Source of the DNA: an archaeon
GTDB lineage: Archaea > Nanobdellota > Nanobdellia > Pacearchaeales > GW2011-AR1
NCBI GenBank assembly: GCA_030639065.1
Contig: DAOWDJ010000015.1
Coordinates: 1 to 32,222 of the forward strand
Length of the DNA: 32,222 nt
Direction of reading: 5' to 3'
Below the pieces are notes generated by a model. It was given only the letters and a program-made list of their open reading frames with translations. It did not search any database and was not told the DNA's origin. A program made the translations under genes and the position numbers. Position 1 is the first letter of the stretch; each line of letters starts with the position of its first letter. Of the stretch, positions 8,402 through 14,928 are shown piece after piece.

Positions 8402-9078
8402 TCACTGATTAAAGTTCCTATAAACTTTTTGTTTTTTAAGATTTTATCAATTGCCCCAAGTGACCCTACAAGATAAGTTGTAATTTTTTTATCTTGAATT
8501 GTCTTTGCTGCGGACTGGTCCAAAACAAAATGCTGCCCCGCTTTATATTTTACTTTTTTGGCAATTTCAATAAAATCTTTCCATGTTATTTTAGAGATAA
8601 ATTTTGCTTTTTTATTTTTAGTAGGATCTGAACTATAAAGTCCCTTAACATTCGTTAAATTGATAAATGGACATTGTAAGTATGATGCAATTTTTGCGGC
8701 GGTTCCATCTGAGGTATTTTTTCGACGATACCTTAATGCTCCACAGAAAACAACTCTATTTTTTGCCAATAAGTTTTTAACTTTTTTCATATTGGTAGGA
8801 ATCTCTTCGTTTGTAATTTTGCCAAAAAACCTTGCCATAAATTCAGCGTGTAATCTTGTAATAGCAATACCTTCCTTTGATTGTGCCTTTGTTTTTTTTC
8901 CTAATTTCTTTAAGGCTAAAATATATTTTCTAGCTGTTGAACCCCCTCCTGTTACTACTACAAATCTCTGTGATTTATGTGAACTAATTAATTGTTTAAA
9001 TTTTAATAAAAATTTATCGTCAACTTCTCCTGGAATAATTCTAGAGCCACCAAGACTAATCACCCATGTGTTTTTCAT
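8398..9078 (-). CDS. pyrH: Uridylate kinase
   Basis: This 226-residue amino acid kinase-fold protein phosphorylates UMP to UDP in pyrimidine nucleotide synthesis. The N-terminal phosphate loop is WVISLGGSRIIPGE and the second glycine-rich loop is VVVTGGGSTARKY. The nucleotide-binding part contains SDGTAAKIASYLQ and INLTNVKGLYSSDP, followed by VLDQSAAKTI. These match the short archaeal UMP kinase. A TATA-like gcttatatata lies just upstream (about 9099-9109). The stop overlaps the rnp3 start. Confidence 0.92.
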   Translation of the reverse strand: MKNTWVISLGGSRIIPGEVDDKFLLKFKQLISSHKSQRFVVVTGGGSTARKYILALKKLGKKTKAQSKEGIAITRLHAEFMARFFGKITNEEIPTNMKKVKNLLAKNRVVFCGALRYRRKNTSDGTAAKIASYLQCPFINLTNVKGLYSSDPTKNKKAKFISKITWKDFIEIAKKVKYKAGQHFVLDQSAAKTIQDKKITTYLVGSLGAIDKILKNKKFIGTLISE

Positions 9079-9116
9079 ATATCGAAGAGAAGAATATGGC
9101 TTATATATATTGCGGA

Positions 9117-9398
9117 TTAACAGACTGTAAATAATTTATTATCGTGTACGTCGAATATCTTTAAACGAACTCCGGAATCTAGCCAACCGTGTGCGTAATT
9201 TAAAGCTGCAAAAGCATTTACCCAATCATCTTTGCTTTTAAAATGATGAGCATCTGAAACATAATTCTCAACCATGTCAATGATTTCTTTTGATTCTGTT
9301 TCTTTCCCTTTAATAATATTTTTTTTTACTTCAACCAACGCCTTTTCTGTTAGGTTAAAATATTTCTCTAATTTTGCTGAACTAATTTTATTATCCAT
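9117..9398 (-). CDS. DUF357-family protein
   Basis: The 93-residue all-alpha protein matches the archaeal DUF357 family, whose function is unknown. The diagnostic region is MVENYVSDAHHFKSKDDWV followed by AFAALNYAHGWLDSGVRL. This resembles the family pattern Y-x2-DA-x-YF-x2-GD-x2-AFA-x-x-Y-x-YGWLDA. It is in a minus-strand run, starting 6 bases after the stop of the upstream gene. The family is often found near translation and RNA-processing genes in archaea, which agrees with pyrH-rnp3 downstream. Confidence 0.8.
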   Translation of the reverse strand: MDNKISSAKLEKYFNLTEKALVEVKKNIIKGKETESKEIIDMVENYVSDAHHFKSKDDWVNAFAALNYAHGWLDSGVRLKIFDVHDNKLFTVC

Positions 9399-9404
9399 GT
9401 TAAT

Positions 9405-10103
9405 CTATTTTATAGTTCCCATATTAGGTGCTGCATGTGTTGCCTGTTTTTTAATTATAAATCTTGAGCCAATCATCTCGGAAATCACTGCATTAATTGA
9501 AAAATTATCAACGGCTGCCCGGAATACCCCTTCGAGTAGTGGGATGTGGACAGCGTCGGAAACTTTATCTAATATTTCTTTAATATCTTTATCACTTAGT
9601 ACAATCCTTGTTAGCTGCTTCTGCCCGATACGGATAACCATTATCGGTTTTCCTACGCCCTGACATTCGATTACAGATATTGATGGATCATTCAATAGTG
9701 GGGTAATCTTACCATAACCTTGACTTGGTCCTGCCTGTGTTCCTGGCGGCGCTGCTGGCGGTACGATTTGAGGAGCCGGAGTTACTCTTTGGGGAATAAG
9801 AGTGGTTTTTTGAGGAATCGATGAAGGTAATGGGGGGCGTGTAATCTTAGGTTTAATCGTAGCCATTTTTGGAATGATTTCTTTTTTATCCATTATTGAC
9901 TGGGTGCTATTAATTGGAGCTCCTCTTCTCTCTCCCAATGATGCATGCATAACTTTTCTAGAAACTTTTGGGACTAAATCTGAATGAATAATTTGCTTGT
10001 TTTCATAATTAAAATTTTTTGCACGAATGTTTTGAATGATTGCAAATACAAATTTTTGAATAAAGGGTTCCTCCGCTATACTAGAAATTGCTTTAGAATT
10101 CAT
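9405..10103 (-). CDS. Orphan secretion-ATPase N-terminal-domain-like protein
   Basis: The 232-residue protein has a basic N-terminal third, a long Pro/Ala/Thr/Gln-rich linker (about 88-130, with PPLPSSIPQK and PAPQIVPPAAPPG) and a compact C-terminal domain (about 130-225). The C-terminal domain has KITPLLNDPSISVIECQGVG, then KDIKEILDKVSDAVHIPLLE and SEMIGSRFIIKKQ. This pattern recalls the domain placed in front of the catalytic core of type II/IV secretion and pilus ATPases (GspE/FlaI/CpaF type). No Walker A or B is present and the protein ends there. The assignment is by remembered pattern and is tentative. It overlaps the upstream gene by 4 bases. Confidence 0.5.
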   Translation of the reverse strand: MNSKAISSIAEEPFIQKFVFAIIQNIRAKNFNYENKQIIHSDLVPKVSRKVMHASLGERRGAPINSTQSIMDKKEIIPKMATIKPKITRPPLPSSIPQKTTLIPQRVTPAPQIVPPAAPPGTQAGPSQGYGKITPLLNDPSISVIECQGVGKPIMVIRIGQKQLTRIVLSDKDIKEILDKVSDAVHIPLLEGVFRAAVDNFSINAVISEMIGSRFIIKKQATHAAPNMGTIK

Positions 10104-10558
10104 ATCCTTGGAAGTGGCCTTGGATTAGCATGAGGCATCTCTACTTTGGCTTGCATCATTTGTGGTTCCTCAACTCGTCCTCTTAATCTTCCTTCCATCA
10201 AAATTAGACCTTTTGCTATAGTTTTATTTTGATCTAGTAATGAATCAATTTTGTTCAACATATCTTTGTCGTTGCTTTTTCCCCCAGTAATAAAACCTTT
10301 TGCCGCTTCCTCAAAAACTTGTAATAATTTATTGATATTATCTGAAAGCCCTCCAAATTTAACCGACATGTTTGTCATAGCGTGCTGTAACCCAACAAAG
10401 TTTTCAATTAGAAGTTCTTCTCTTTCTTTTGCGGTCATCTTTTTTTCTTTTGGTTTTTTTGTAGTATGCTTTGGGGCATGCTCTTTTGCTGTGGAGGTTT
10501 TTGATTTATCCTCAACAACAGCCTTTGTCGTTGTTGTTTTTGCCACATGTTTTACCAT
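10100..10558 (-). CDS. Lys-rich helical protein, unknown
   Basis: The 152-residue protein starts with a low-complexity Lys/Thr/Ala tail (about 1-45, HTTKKPKEKKMTAKEREELL). A helical region (about 46-120) follows with possible coiled-coil repeats (SDNINKLLQVFEEAAKGF and MLNKIDSLLDQNKTIAKGL), and then a Pro/Met-rich end. No enzyme motif is seen. The basic tail might contact nucleic acid or the membrane, which is inference. A TATA box (10576-10588) lies about 26 bases before the ATG. The stop overlaps the next gene's start by 4 bases, so the two proteins are probably made together and may interact. Confidence 0.6.
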   Translation of the reverse strand: MVKHVAKTTTTKAVVEDKSKTSTAKEHAPKHTTKKPKEKKMTAKEREELLIENFVGLQHAMTNMSVKFGGLSDNINKLLQVFEEAAKGFITGGKSNDKDMLNKIDSLLDQNKTIAKGLILMEGRLRGRVEEPQMMQAKVEMPHANPRPLPRI

Positions 10559-10575
10559 GTTAGAGCTAAGATAAA

Positions 10576-10588
10576 CTTATTTATAAAA
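10576..10588 (-). promoter_or_regulatory. TATA box for the gene at 10558
   Basis: On the minus strand this reads CTTTTATAAATAAG, centred about 26 bases before the ATG at 10558. It starts just past the outer copy of the tRNA-Trp 3' end (10600-10618). Confidence 0.5.
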
Positions 10589-10599
10589 GTATTGGGGAT

Positions 10600-10618
10600 A
10601 TGGGCGCGGCAGGAATCG
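10600..10618 (-). repeat. Exact copy of the tRNA-Trp 3' end
   Basis: Bases 10600-10618 (atgggcgcggcaggaatcg) are identical over 19 bases to 10716-10734, the 3' acceptor strand and part of the T-arm of tRNA-Trp. The copy lies 116 bases downstream of the gene in its reading direction. The stretch between contains three hairpins: 10687-10716, around 10650-10661, and 10624-10638. Confidence 0.9.
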
Positions 10619-10701
10619 CCTTCGTGTCACAAGGACACTCGGAACGGAAATTAAAATTTCCTAAAGAAAAAGCTAGTTTGTAATTTTCCTTAAACCCCAA
10701 G

Positions 10702-10739
10702 GGGTTCGATTAAGGATGGGCGCGGCAGGAATCGAACCC
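10702..10739 (-). repeat. Inverted T-arm copy after tRNA-Trp
   Basis: Bases 10702-10711 (gggttcgatt) are a perfect 10-base complement of 10730-10739 (aatcgaaccc) in the T-arm. The 18 bases between hold the 3' acceptor strand. The same trailer bases also sit in a palindrome, AACCCCTTGGGGTT (10692-10705). Confidence 0.85.
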
Positions 10740-10803
10740 ACTTCTTCCGGGGTCTCCGAGTAAATTTTTGGAGCCGGACATTCTACCACTATACTACGCA
10801 CCC
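10717..10803 (-). tRNA. tRNA-Trp (anticodon CCA) with a 16-base intron
   Basis: An 87-base gene with acceptor GGGTGCG/CGCGCCC, discriminator A and D-loop AGTGGTA. The anticodon stem is TCCGG/CCGGA and the T-arm GTGGG-TTCGATT-CCTGC. The anticodon loop reads CTCCAA before an intron at 10752-10767 and ends with C38, which puts CCA at 10769-10771. The intron lies between positions 37 and 38, the canonical archaeal site. The bases CTCC and GGAG can form the central helix of a bulge-helix-bulge, flanked by AAA and ACC bulges. The spliced tRNA is 71 bases with no encoded CCA. The first 10 bases overlap the end of the HNH gene upstream. Confidence 0.93.
10752..10767 (-). other. tRNA-Trp intron
   Basis: The minus-strand intron is AAATTTACTCGGAGAC, 16 bases, inserted after A37. 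It fits cutting by the archaeal tRNA splicing endonuclease in a bulge-helix-bulge with a relaxed inner helix. Confidence 0.75.
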
Positions 10804-11267
10804 ACATTATGCACTTCCCTATGACAATTAGCGCATAATAATATACATTTCTTCACTTCTTTTAAAGCCTTCTCTTTTGATTTATTCTTAATGATATGAG
10901 CAATATTATCTTCCTTATCCCCCAAGTGATGAAACTCCAGTGCAGATACACATTTGTTATAACCGCATCTAGAACATTTCCCGCCTAGGACATTTATCAA
11001 ATCAATTTTTATTTTCTTTAGCCGTTTTATTTTGGTGTTGTAAATTTCTACCCTATTTTTTTCATAATACCGTTTATCAACAATATTTCTATGTTCTTTA
11101 TTTTTAGGTTTATTGGCTGGTGCTTGGCCTCTTGATAGCCCAAGTCTTGCAGCCTTCTGTTTTATGGAACGAACACTTCTGTTTAAATAAGCTCCAAGTT
11201 CTTCTAGGCTATTATAGGAATTATAATTTTTCTTTAATTCTTCCACATCCTTACTTGTCCATTCCAT
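10794..11267 (-). CDS. HNH endonuclease with N-terminal HTH
   Basis: The 157-residue protein has an N-terminal helix-turn-helix (about 1-48, with LEELGAYLNRSVRSIKQKA and ARLGLSRGQ). A basic linker follows, then a C-terminal HNH nuclease domain (about 95-153) with zinc-binding CSRCGYNKC and the active-site-like ALEFHHLGDKEDN. A second pair is CILLCANCHREVH. This is the layout of small phage and mobile-element HNH nucleases, which cut DNA. Its stop codon TAG is formed by positions 8-10 of tRNA-Trp, so the open frame runs 10 bases into the tRNA. It may be a mobile gene that landed directly 5' of the tRNA. Confidence 0.8.
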   Translation of the reverse strand: MEWTSKDVEELKKNYNSYNSLEELGAYLNRSVRSIKQKAARLGLSRGQAPANKPKNKEHRNIVDKRYYEKNRVEIYNTKIKRLKKIKIDLINVLGGKCSRCGYNKCVSALEFHHLGDKEDNIAHIIKNKSKEKALKEVKKCILLCANCHREVHNVGA

Positions 11268-11335
11268 ATTATCTATTAAGAAATAAGTTATTTAAATGCT
11301 CGTACCCTTAGGAAAGTTATGGAGCCAATCAAAAA

Positions 11336-12010
11336 TCAAGCTAGCTTTTTCATCTCTTCTATCTCTGTTGAGGAAATTGCTGCACCTTTAAATTTAACTC
11401 CATAGAGTAATGCGTCTAAAAGATCTTTGCTTTTTTTAATAGAAATTAAATTTTTCTTATATGCTATGAATAGTAATTCAGCAGATCTAATAAATTTGAA
11501 TTTCTTTACTTTACTTAGCAATGATAATTCGGCATCTAGGGATGTGTGCAACTTTTTTTCCATCATTTTTTCTAAATCTTGTGGAGCCTCGGTTAACATT
11601 CTTGTAGTTCTTTCGTCAATAACAATAACATTATCAACTCCACACAAATTTGAAAATGCGAGACAAGAAGCTTCTCCTTCGTGAATAATTTTTATTTTCT
11701 CTCCTGTCTGCGTTGTCCTTAAAACTCCGTTTGTTGTTTTTAGAATTTGTTTAATTTCTATATCTAATTTTTGATTTGGTATGATCTCAGTTGATAATTT
11801 AAAAATACCTCTTTCAATCATATCGTTGACCTGAATTGCCTCTAATTTAAATTTTTTAATCTTCATCGGCCTATCAACAACCTCGTTTCTAACATATGGC
11901 GTTAAAATAAATTCTCCATCGAAGACTCCTTTTAATTTTTCTATAATTGGTAGCATTCCGTTCATCGTCAGAGAAATTATTGGACCAGCGTCGAAGATTA
12001 GGTATTTCAT
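11336..12010 (-). CDS. PIN-domain nuclease-like protein
   Basis: The 224-residue protein begins MKYLIFDAGPIISL, a typical PIN-domain first strand with the acidic D7. Later acidic positions are in YVRNEVVDRP, HEGEASCLAFSNLCG and NVIVIDERTTRML, which fit the four-acid PIN active site that binds metal and cuts RNA. A C-terminal helical part (about 150-224) extends the domain. Its ATG overlaps the stop of the upstream HTH gene by 4 bases, so the pair is translated together. That layout suggests a toxin-antitoxin-like module, but a housekeeping RNA-processing role is also possible. Confidence 0.7.
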   Translation of the reverse strand: MKYLIFDAGPIISLTMNGMLPIIEKLKGVFDGEFILTPYVRNEVVDRPMKIKKFKLEAIQVNDMIERGIFKLSTEIIPNQKLDIEIKQILKTTNGVLRTTQTGEKIKIIHEGEASCLAFSNLCGVDNVIVIDERTTRMLTEAPQDLEKMMEKKLHTSLDAELSLLSKVKKFKFIRSAELLFIAYKKNLISIKKSKDLLDALLYGVKFKGAAISSTEIEEMKKLA

Positions 12011-12567
12011 CCAAATATCTCCTCTACTATTTTAATCCTTTTTGCAACTGGCATACTAATTGCAAATTTTGAATCTCCAATTGATGACTGCCCAATATAT
12101 GATGCTAAATCCCAAAGACTGACTCCGAGTAATTTTGCTGTTTGTTCTGATGATAAACCGTGCTCGTATAATCTAAACGCTTTATTGATTTCGGCTTTTC
12201 GAAAAATATCTTTAATATATCTTCCCAAATCTCCAGAAATTTTATTTAGTGAATTTCGAATTCTTCCTAGATAGATTCTTGCATTTTCTATGTTGTTTTT
12301 TTCTAATGCACTGATTGTTAATTTTAAATTCTTAATAACCGCATTGTAAAAATCTGGCCACTCTTCCATTTCTCTATAGTGACTTCGTTCTGAAATTTTT
12401 CCTAGAGAATATACTAGAACTGCAACAATAATATTATCCCCATCCTGTGAAATCGCTGCTGAGTGTACTGTTTGTTTTGATAGTGTTTTTAGCTCGTCTG
12501 TTTTATCCTCTTTAATCAAACGCAATGTTTCCCGTAAAATTCGTAAAATATTATCAATCTCTTTCAT
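12007..12567 (-). CDS. Helical HTH-containing partner of the PIN protein
   Basis: The 186-residue protein has a mostly helical N-terminal two-thirds, for example ILRILRETLRLIKEDKTDEL and KLTISALEKNNIENARIYLG. The C-terminal helix-turn-helix-like segment is AFRLYEHGLSSEQTAKLLGV followed by SLWDLASYIGQSS. It overlaps the PIN gene by 4 bases and is first in the pair. An antitoxin or regulatory role is inferred only from order and the HTH. It is divergent from the PIN-rpoE operon and seems to share one symmetrical TATA box with it. Confidence 0.6.
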   Translation of the reverse strand: MKEIDNILRILRETLRLIKEDKTDELKTLSKQTVHSAAISQDGDNIIVAVLVYSLGKISERSHYREMEEWPDFYNAVIKNLKLTISALEKNNIENARIYLGRIRNSLNKISGDLGRYIKDIFRKAEINKAFRLYEHGLSSEQTAKLLGVSLWDLASYIGQSSIGDSKFAISMPVAKRIKIVEEIFG

Positions 12568-12587
12568 ATTTAGTCAAATAACTAAAC

Positions 12588-12595
12588 TTATATAA
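12588..12595. promoter_or_regulatory. Palindromic TATA box between divergent leaderless genes
   Basis: TTATATAA is centred between 12591 and 12592. The minus-strand ATG (12567) is about 24 bases away and the plus-strand ATG (12618) about 26 bases. Both distances suit an archaeal TATA box with a leaderless transcript in each direction. Confidence 0.6.
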
Positions 12596-12617
12596 ATCTT
12601 CCTTAACTTTTAATAAG

Positions 12618-13001
12618 ATGGAAATATTGCTCGATACGAATTTTATTTTGACGTGTGCTAAGCAGAAAATAGATTTTGCTAGTCTTGCTGATAATATTAT
12701 TGATGAGGAAATAAATTGGATCATTCCACAGGATGTTTTGAATGAGTTAGGTGCCTTAAAAGATAGGGTTGGAATGAAGACCAAAGATAGAGATGCGGCA
12801 AAATTGGGCTTTGAAACAATACAAGATTTAGATGCTCAAATTGTTCAATTACCCGGTAAAAATCCGAATGTTGACATAAAAATCGTGAGTTATATTACGG
12901 ATAAAAATATAGTTCTAGCTAGTATGGATAAGAATTTGAAGTCCCGGATTAATAATAAAATCTTAACGATTCGTGGGAAAAATGACTTGGAATTGGTTTA
13001 A
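12618..13001 (+). CDS. PIN-domain protein next to rpoE
   Basis: The 127-residue protein is a compact PIN domain. Its first strand is MEILLDTNFILTCAKQK with D6, and the second acidic helix contains IPQDVLNELGALKD. A third acidic residue is in KTKDRDAAKLG and the last in NIVLASMDKNLKSRI. It resembles the Fcf1/VapC-like single-domain PIN proteins of archaea, some of which stand next to rpoE, where a role in rRNA processing is proposed. It heads the rpoE-spt4-rps24e-rps27ae cluster. The next gene starts 36 bases on with its own TATA-like ctttttaaatc. Confidence 0.75.
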   Translation: MEILLDTNFILTCAKQKIDFASLADNIIDEEINWIIPQDVLNELGALKDRVGMKTKDRDAAKLGFETIQDLDAQIVQLPGKNPNVDIKIVSYITDKNIVLASMDKNLKSRINNKILTIRGKNDLELV

Positions 13002-13037
13002 CACAACCTTTTTAAATCAAATTTTTCTCACTAGAAT

Positions 13038-13640
13038 ATGTTCTATGAAATTTTAGTAACAGATCACGTAAGAGTAGAGCCAAATAAATTTGGAATGAAT
13101 ACCGATGAGGCTGTGCGAGTGCAATTGGAAGAGTCTTATTCTGGGTTTCAGGATAAAGATATTGGAACTGTAGTCGCGGTTCTTGAGGTTCTCGACGTTA
13201 AAGAGGGAATCATAATTCCTGGTGACGGTGCTGCATATTATGAATCTACTTTTAAAATAATTGTTTTTAGACCAGAATTACAAGAATTAATTTATGGAAC
13301 AATCGAAGAAATTACGAATTTTGGAGCATTTATGAGCATGGGTCCAATTCGTGGAATGATTCATATTTCTCAAACTATGGATGATTTTGTGTCATTTTCG
13401 GACTCTGGAGTCCTTACAGGAAAAGATGGAAAGAAAAATCTAGTTCAGGGGGATAAATGTATCGCGCGAATTGTTGCGATTTCTTATAAGGGTGAGGAAC
13501 CTAAAATTGGTTTAACTATGAGACAACCTGGATTGGGTAAATTGGATTGGGTAAAGGCAGAAAAAGAAAGAAATGACAAACAAACTGAACAGGCTGCGGC
13601 AATTGAAGCTAAGGCTGCTAAAAAGGAGAAAAAGAAATAA
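13038..13640 (+). CDS. rpoE: RNA polymerase subunit E (Rpb7-like)
   Basis: The archaeal counterpart of Rpb7, which forms the stalk of RNA polymerase with RpoF and helps open the promoter and bind nascent RNA. The N-terminal tip-domain matches at LVTDHVRVEPNKFGM and IGTVVAVLEVLDVKEG. The C-terminal S1 domain (about 80-165) has GTIEEITNFGAFMSMGPI and GMIHISQTMDDF. The last about 25 residues are a Lys/Ala/Glu-rich tail that most family members lack in this form. The stop TAA overlaps the spt4 ATG by one base, and GGAG in the tail can act as the spt4 ribosome binding site. Confidence 0.93.
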   Translation: MFYEILVTDHVRVEPNKFGMNTDEAVRVQLEESYSGFQDKDIGTVVAVLEVLDVKEGIIIPGDGAAYYESTFKIIVFRPELQELIYGTIEEITNFGAFMSMGPIRGMIHISQTMDDFVSFSDSGVLTGKDGKKNLVQGDKCIARIVAISYKGEEPKIGLTMRQPGLGKLDWVKAEKERNDKQTEQAAAIEAKAAKKEKKK

Positions 13641-13831
13641 TGGTAGCAAAAGAAAAATCTTGTTTGAATTGTAAAAAAATTTATTTTGGAGATAAATGTC
13701 CTAATTGTGGAGAGACTCCGGCAAGTGAATCTTTTAAAGGACGAGTCCATATCTTCGATGCGAAGAAATCCGAAATAGCAGATAATATGAAAATAAATAG
13801 TGAAGGCGAATTCGCAATTAAATCGAAATAA
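13640..13831 (+). CDS. spt4: Transcription elongation factor Spt4
   Basis: The 63-residue zinc-ribbon protein has CLNC near the start and CPNC about 13 residues on. The following GRVHIFDAKKSEIADNM matches the conserved end of archaeal Spt4/RpoE2. Spt4 pairs with Spt5 on RNA polymerase to keep elongation processive. The partner is not in the window. It overlaps rpoE by one base and rps24e by one base (TAATG junctions on both sides), so the operon is tightly coupled. Confidence 0.92.
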   Translation: MVAKEKSCLNCKKIYFGDKCPNCGETPASESFKGRVHIFDAKKSEIADNMKINSEGEFAIKSK

Positions 13832-14283
13832 TGGAAAGTAAAATAATCAAACAGGAAAAGAACTCTTTTTTGGAGAGAGAAGAAATTGTTTTGGAAATTA
13901 AAAATGATGTTACACCTACCTACGAAGAAGTTAAAACTGAGCTTGGCAAGGATGCAGAATTGACAGTAATAAAAAGAATTAATACAAATTTTGGAAGACG
14001 AATTTTTAGTGTAGATTTGGTTGTATACGATAATATTGAAGCGTTAAAAAAGATCGAGACAATTCCACAAAAAGTTCGAAAAAAAATAGAAGTTGATAAG
14101 AAGGCGAAAGATGAAGCTGATAAGAAGGTTGCTGAAGAAGCCAAGAAAGCTGAGGCTGAGGCAAAAGTTACTGAGGAGCCAAAAGTTGAAGAAGTAAAAC
14201 CTGCCGAGGACATTAAAGAAGGGACTAAAACTGAGGAAGTTAAAGAAGAGACTAAAACTGAGGAGAAAATAGAAAATGATTAA
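13831..14283 (+). CDS. rps24e: 30S ribosomal protein S24e with acidic Lys/Glu tail
   Basis: The first about 90 residues match archaeal S24e of the small ribosomal subunit. They contain EREEIVLEIKNDVTPTYEEV and LTVIKRINTNFGRRIFSVDL, ending with a VYDNIEALKKIE strand-helix. From about residue 85 to 150 follows a repetitive Glu/Lys/Ala tail with four nearly repeated TEEVKEETKTEE-like units, much longer than in usual S24e (about 100 residues). The tail is low complexity and probably disordered. The gene overlaps rps27ae by 8 bases. Confidence 0.88.
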   Translation: MESKIIKQEKNSFLEREEIVLEIKNDVTPTYEEVKTELGKDAELTVIKRINTNFGRRIFSVDLVVYDNIEALKKIETIPQKVRKKIEVDKKAKDEADKKVAEEAKKAEAEAKVTEEPKVEEVKPAEDIKEGTKTEEVKEETKTEEKIEND

Positions 14284-14509
14284 GTCGAAAATTAAGGGGA
14301 AGAAAAAGCATACTAATAAGCCAACTTCTGTGAAATATAAAAAGTATACTGTCGAGGGTGATAAGATTATTAAGAAGGCGCGAAGTTGTCCAAGATGCGG
14401 ACCTGGAATTTTTTTATCTGTCGGGAAAGGCCGAGCGTATTGTGGACGATGTCATTTTACTGAGTTTGAGAAAAAAGAAGTTGAGTTGAAATTGGAAAGT
14501 GCTGAGTAG
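14276..14509 (+). CDS. rps27ae: 30S ribosomal protein S27ae
   Basis: The 77-residue basic protein of the small subunit ends in a zinc ribbon: CPRC at about 38-41 and CGRC about 15 residues later, in GKGRAYCGRCHFTEF. The N-terminus is Lys-rich (KSKIKGKKKHTNKPTSVKYK). The order rpoE-spt4-rps24e-rps27ae is a well-known archaeal cluster, which supports every member. Confidence 0.93.
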   Translation: MIKSKIKGKKKHTNKPTSVKYKKYTVEGDKIIKKARSCPRCGPGIFLSVGKGRAYCGRCHFTEFEKKEVELKLESAE

Positions 14510-14559
14510 ATTGAGAAGTAGTTTTAAAAGTTTATTAAGTTTGATTTGGTTGTTGTTTT

Positions 14560-14769
14560 ATGAAAAAATGGTATACTAGTCTATGGTTTCTTGGTTTACT
14601 GGGAGGTTTAGCATATCTTAGTGATGTGGCTAAAATACCTATAGGAATGATTATATTTGGTATTTCGATTTTGATTCTTGGATTTATAAGATGGAGAGAC
14701 AAACCTAAAGTAAAATGGGAAAAATCCCCAGGTATAATAAAATCCTTTATTTCTGTGATGAAAGAATAA
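14560..14769 (+). CDS. Small two-pass membrane protein, unknown
   Basis: The 69-residue protein has two hydrophobic segments (about 5-22, YTSLWFLGLLGGLAYLSD, and 27-43, IGMIIFGISILILGFIRW) and a basic C-terminal tail. It follows rps27ae by 50 bases on the same strand. An A+T stretch (14522-14536) about 26 bases before the ATG may be its own TATA box. I recognise no family. Confidence 0.55.
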   Translation: MKKWYTSLWFLGLLGGLAYLSDVAKIPIGMIIFGISILILGFIRWRDKPKVKWEKSPGIIKSFISVMKE

Positions 14770-14846
14770 TTCTTCACTGCCCTAAACTTCAATAGTTTAT
14801 CTTGAGTCTTACATGATTTGAATTATATAGCAGAGATTATTCATCG

Positions 14847-14928
14847 GGGTTTCAAATTTTCGGAGAAAATTATCAAACCCTAGGAGATGCAGTAAAGCGC
14901 TAAAATAGATGCCTTACCGCTCTCTCCT
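14847..14928 (-). ncRNA. Structured two-hairpin element, possible ncRNA
   Basis: Two adjacent hairpins fill this intergenic region. Bases 14882-14928 form a long stem: aggaga/tctcct outside, and 14889-14898 against 14911-14920 inside with a 12-base loop. Read on the minus strand, all inner pairs are Watson-Crick or G-U. Read on the plus strand two would be A-C, so the RNA is probably on the minus strand. Bases 14847-14880 form gggttt/aaaccc and aattttc/gaaaatt with a 3-base loop and a small internal loop. It is not a tRNA: there is no T-arm. A terminator or small RNA is possible. Confidence 0.4.

Noticed and set aside
10251-10574. A 107-residue plus-strand frame
   Set aside because: It is the shadow of the Lys-rich minus-strand gene, which has a promoter and a 4-base overlap with its neighbour.
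12618-13001. VapC toxin
   Set aside because: No antitoxin-like partner precedes it on the same strand and the place before rpoE is that of a conserved archaeal PIN protein, so a toxin call is not supported.
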